Part shown: positions 32,552-34,718 of the stretch, piece after piece
Numbering within the stretch: the first letter of the stretch is position 1
Layout of the letters: each line of letters starts with the position of its first letter
Source of the DNA: Pseudomonadota bacterium
Lineage (GTDB): Bacteria > Pseudomonadota > Gammaproteobacteria > Steroidobacterales > Steroidobacteraceae
NCBI GenBank assembly: GCA_025355245.1
Contig: JANXZZ010000081.1
Coordinates: forward strand, 1-34,718
DNA length: 34,718 nucleotides
Direction: 5' to 3'
Translations under genes and position numbers: made by a program
The notes under the pieces: generated by a model
What the model saw: only the letters and a program-made list of their open reading frames with translations
Told to the model about the DNA's origin: nothing
The model's database searches: none

Positions 32552-32740
32552 TCAGCCGCGGGAGACGCGTTCGGGCGCGCCGACGAGGGCGGCAACGCTG
32601 ACGGGCGGGTAGGCAGCGCGCGCTTCGCCGAGGCCGGCCTGGGTGCCGAACAGGGCGGGCGTGATCGAGACCAGCAGCACGGCCGAGGAGATGACGGTTG
32701 CAGCGGCGAATTCAGCGAGGCGCAGGGCAGTGATTTTCAT
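32552..32740 (-). CDS. Small exported or membrane peptide (62 aa)
   Basis: The 62-residue product starts MKITALRLAEFAAATVISSA followed by VLLVSITPALFGTQAGLGEA, a long hydrophobic segment with a possible signal-peptide end, and a short tail (YPPVSVAALVGAPERVSRG). TGGAG lies about nine bases before the ATG. The stop is 21 bases before the LysR start on the same strand, so the two are probably co-transcribed. I do not recognise a family; a peptide of this kind could be secreted or membrane-embedded. Confidence 0.6.
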   Translation of the reverse strand: MKITALRLAEFAAATVISSAVLLVSITPALFGTQAGLGEARAAYPPVSVAALVGAPERVSRG

Positions 32741-32928
32741 GACGGGACTCCAGTTGCTCCGGGTGATCGAGCCGCCCGGCCCCTGCCGGGTTGTCCCGGA
32801 CTTGGGCCCCAGCGGGGTTGAGCACAGGATGCCTCCCTGGAACACCGCCGTTGAGCGAAGGTCTGAAGAGTGGTTCAGTTTATCTGAATCGAGCCCCCAG
32901 GGCGGGGTCGTCCTGGGGCCCTGGAAGC

Positions 32929-33636
32929 TCAGCCGGGCGCCGCCCCGTGTGTTGCGCGGCTAAGCGCCGCGCGCGCGAGCAGCCGCGTCGAATCGAGAGT
33001 CGGCAGCACCGAGTTCGAGTCGTCGATGATGATCGGGATCTCGGTACAGCCGAGCACGACCGCATCGCAGCCGGCGTCCCTGAGGCGCGCGATCACCGCC
33101 CGGTGGAACGCGACCGACTCGGGCTTGACGATGCCCGCGACGAGTTCATCCATGATGATGCGATGGATCTCGTCGCAATCCGCCGCGCCCGGCCGCACGC
33201 ACGCGACGCCACGCCGCCTGAGTTTCTCGGTATAGACATCGCCCGCGACCAGCCAGCGCGTGCCGAGCAGCCCCGCAGAGCGGAACCCCCGCTTCGCCGC
33301 CTCGCTCGCGACCACGTCCGCGATGTGCAGCCACGGCAGCGGCGAGCGCGCCTCGATCAGCGGCAGTGCCTGGTGGATCGTGTTGTCGGGGCAGATCAGG
33401 AAATCGGCGCCGCTGCGCGCCAGGCTGTTGGCCGAGTCGAGCATGAGTTCGCCGACGCCCGCCCAGTCGCCGGCGGCGAGGCATTTGACGTAACGGTGCA
33501 GCGAGTGCGCGTGCAGCGACAGCTCCGGGTGCGCGTGCGCACCGCAGAGCGCCGCGCCTTCCGCGCAGATCGTCCGGTAGCAGAGGGCTGCGCCCTCGGC
33601 AGAGCAGGCTACGATTCCAATGTGGCCGCTGGTCAC
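32929..33636 (-). CDS. Aspartate/glutamate racemase family protein
   Basis: The 235-residue protein has the two-domain racemase pattern with catalytic cysteines Cys82 (LICPDNTIHQ) and Cys197 (VVLGCTEIPI), a spacing close to that of aspartate racemases. An HIADV strand and the GLLGTRWLVAGDVY segment (about 122-135) complete the core. It would interconvert L- and D-amino acids without a cofactor. The first cysteine sits in CPDNT rather than the common CNT, which some family members share. The start is GTG at 33636. It is divergent from the caspase-like gene. Confidence 0.87.
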   Translation of the reverse strand: MTSGHIGIVACSAEGAALCYRTICAEGAALCGAHAHPELSLHAHSLHRYVKCLAAGDWAGVGELMLDSANSLARSGADFLICPDNTIHQALPLIEARSPLPWLHIADVVASEAAKRGFRSAGLLGTRWLVAGDVYTEKLRRRGVACVRPGAADCDEIHRIIMDELVAGIVKPESVAFHRAVIARLRDAGCDAVVLGCTEIPIIIDDSNSVLPTLDSTRLLARAALSRATHGAAPG

Positions 33637-33848
33637 GCTCGCCCAGACCTCGGGCCATCCCGGCCCTGTCAGCCCGAAGTCTGCTCTTTCCGGCGGCCCT
33701 TGGGGAGCCGCCCAACTTCCGCGCCCGCCGCCGGCGTGCTAAGTTTCCGTCGAACGCGCGTAGGCGCCTCCGGGTCGGCGCCACTCCCCGCGTTCGGGGC
33801 GGAATCTTGTTGGAACAACCTGCCTAGCCGGCTCCGAGACCGGTCGAA

Positions 33849-34718
33849 ATGCGCTCAACCACAACCAGTTACCGGTGCCGCCGGACGGCCACCGTCGCCA
33901 GCGCCGCGGCGCTCGCCGCCCTGCTCCTGCTCGCCGCGCCCGCCGAGGCGCGCCGCCTCGCGCTCGTGGTCGGCAATGACTCTTACAAGAGCGTGGCGCC
34001 GCTGCACAACGCACGTTCGGATGCGAAGGCCGTGGCCGACGTGCTGAAGAGCGTCGGCTTCGACGTGACCTTGAAGCAGGATCTGACCCTGACCGCACTC
34101 AAGGGCGCGCTGCGCGAGTTCAAGGCGCGGGTCAATGGCGGCGACGAAGTCGTGTTCTACTTCTCCGGGCACGGCGTGCAGTTCGAAGGCACGAACTACC
34201 TGGTCCCGATCGACATCGTCCCGGAGAGCGAGCAGCAGGTCGCCGACGATGCGGTGCCGCTGCAACGCGTGCTCGACGATCTTCGCGACCAGAAGGCACG
34301 CTTCTCGCTCGCGATCGTCGATGCCTGCCGCGACAACCCGTTCAAGGGCTCCGGCCGCGCGATCGGCGGCCGTGGACTCGCGCCCGTGACCGCGGCGAAC
34401 GGGCAGATGGTGCTCTACTCCGCGGGCGCCGGTCAGTCGGCGCTCGATCGCCTCGGTCCCAACGATGCCGATCCCAACGGCGTGTTCACGCGTGTGCTCA
34501 TCAAGCAGATGCGGACCCCGGGCCTGCCGGTCGATCGCATGCTGAAGTCGGTGCGCGACCAGGTCGTGCAGCTCGCGAAGAGCGCGAGCCACGAGCAGGT
34601 ACCGGCGCTCTACGACCAGTCGATCGGCGAGTTCTATTTCCAGCCGGGCGCGGCGCCGTCCCGCGCCGAGAGTGCCGCCGCGGTCGCGCGCGCGCCGGCG
34701 TCGTCGATCCACGTCGCG
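33849..34718 (+). CDS. Caspase-like (peptidase C14) secreted protein, 3' end outside window
   Basis: The reading frame is open from the ATG at 33849 to the end of the window (290 residues so far). A signal peptide (VASAAALAALLLLAAPAEA) is followed by a caspase p20-like domain: RRLALVVGNDSYKSVAPLHN, then YFSGHGVQFEG with catalytic His108 and SLAIVDACRDNPFKG with catalytic Cys160. A later segment (NGVFTRVLIKQMRTPGLPVD) is typical of bacterial caspase-family proteins. These are clan CD cysteine proteases, often followed by TPR, Sel1 or SH3 domains; the C-terminal partner domain here cannot be seen. Confidence 0.9.
   Translation, partial: MRSTTTSYRCRRTATVASAAALAALLLLAAPAEARRLALVVGNDSYKSVAPLHNARSDAKAVADVLKSVGFDVTLKQDLTLTALKGALREFKARVNGGDEVVFYFSGHGVQFEGTNYLVPIDIVPESEQQVADDAVPLQRVLDDLRDQKARFSLAIVDACRDNPFKGSGRAIGGRGLAPVTAANGQMVLYSAGAGQSALDRLGPNDADPNGVFTRVLIKQMRTPGLPVDRMLKSVRDQVVQLAKSASHEQVPALYDQSIGEFYFQPGAAPSRAESAAAVARAPASSIHVA

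Overview
The window is chromosomal DNA of a GC-rich Gram-negative bacterium. Cell envelope proteins dominate: lipoproteins with lipoboxes, an AsmA-type protein, a lytic transglycosylase and periplasmic proteases. Codons end mostly in G or C, and the families present (AI-2E transporters, AsmA, DUF4139, PadR with a membrane partner, LysR) fit a Proteobacterium, probably Gamma- or Betaproteobacteria. The sequence alone does not settle the class. No rRNA, tRNA, CRISPR array, transposase or phage gene was seen.

Layout. 0.1-3.5 kb: minus-strand genes for a phospholipase D-like lipoprotein, an AI-2E family transporter and a DUF2784 membrane protein. 3.8-5.5 kb: a cluster of very small genes, comprising a short basic protein, a tiny membrane protein, a Lys/Ala-rich protein, a histone H1-like protein and a DUF3309 gene interrupted by an in-frame TGA. 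5.6-13.6 kb: a lipase-like lipoprotein, an enolase-superfamily enzyme, a broken Sel1-repeat gene, a divergent cyclophilin, a TPR-like exported protein, a small orphan and an FAD monooxygenase. 13.6-17.6 kb: a fragment of an exported-protein gene, a lysine-rich peptide and a large secreted TPR-CHAT protease. 17.9-19.6 kb: a PadR regulator, an overlapping membrane protein gene and a membrane-anchored proline-rich protein. 19.8-24.0 kb: AsmA, a DUF429 protein and a lipoprotein. 24.1-28.7 kb (minus strand): an S41 peptidase, an alpha/beta hydrolase, a deletion scar joining fragments of two unrelated genes, and a DUF4139 (MuiA-like) protein. 28.9-34.7 kb: a small protein, a lytic transglycosylase, a DUF4440 protein, a glutathione S-transferase, a LysR regulator with a small exported peptide upstream, an Asp/Glu racemase, and a caspase-like protease that runs off the end.

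How the genes fit together. There is no single long operon; most units are one to three genes. The clearest regulatory unit is PadR with its overlapping membrane partner, with an inverted repeat just in front of the PadR start that could be an autoregulatory operator. The clearest physical pair is the CHAT protease followed 11 bases later by a lysine-rich peptide.

The most unusual features are the broken genes. Two carry TGA exactly where a Trp codon is expected, although TGA is a normal stop here. One locus fuses a DUF6445 5' end to a sterol desaturase 3' end out of frame. One exported-protein gene has lost everything but its 5' end beside the FAD monooxygenase. These suggest recent gene decay, or in the TGA cases consensus errors. 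I did not find a convincing complete new defence or secretion system. The secreted CHAT and caspase-like proteases are the best candidates for unexplored biology.
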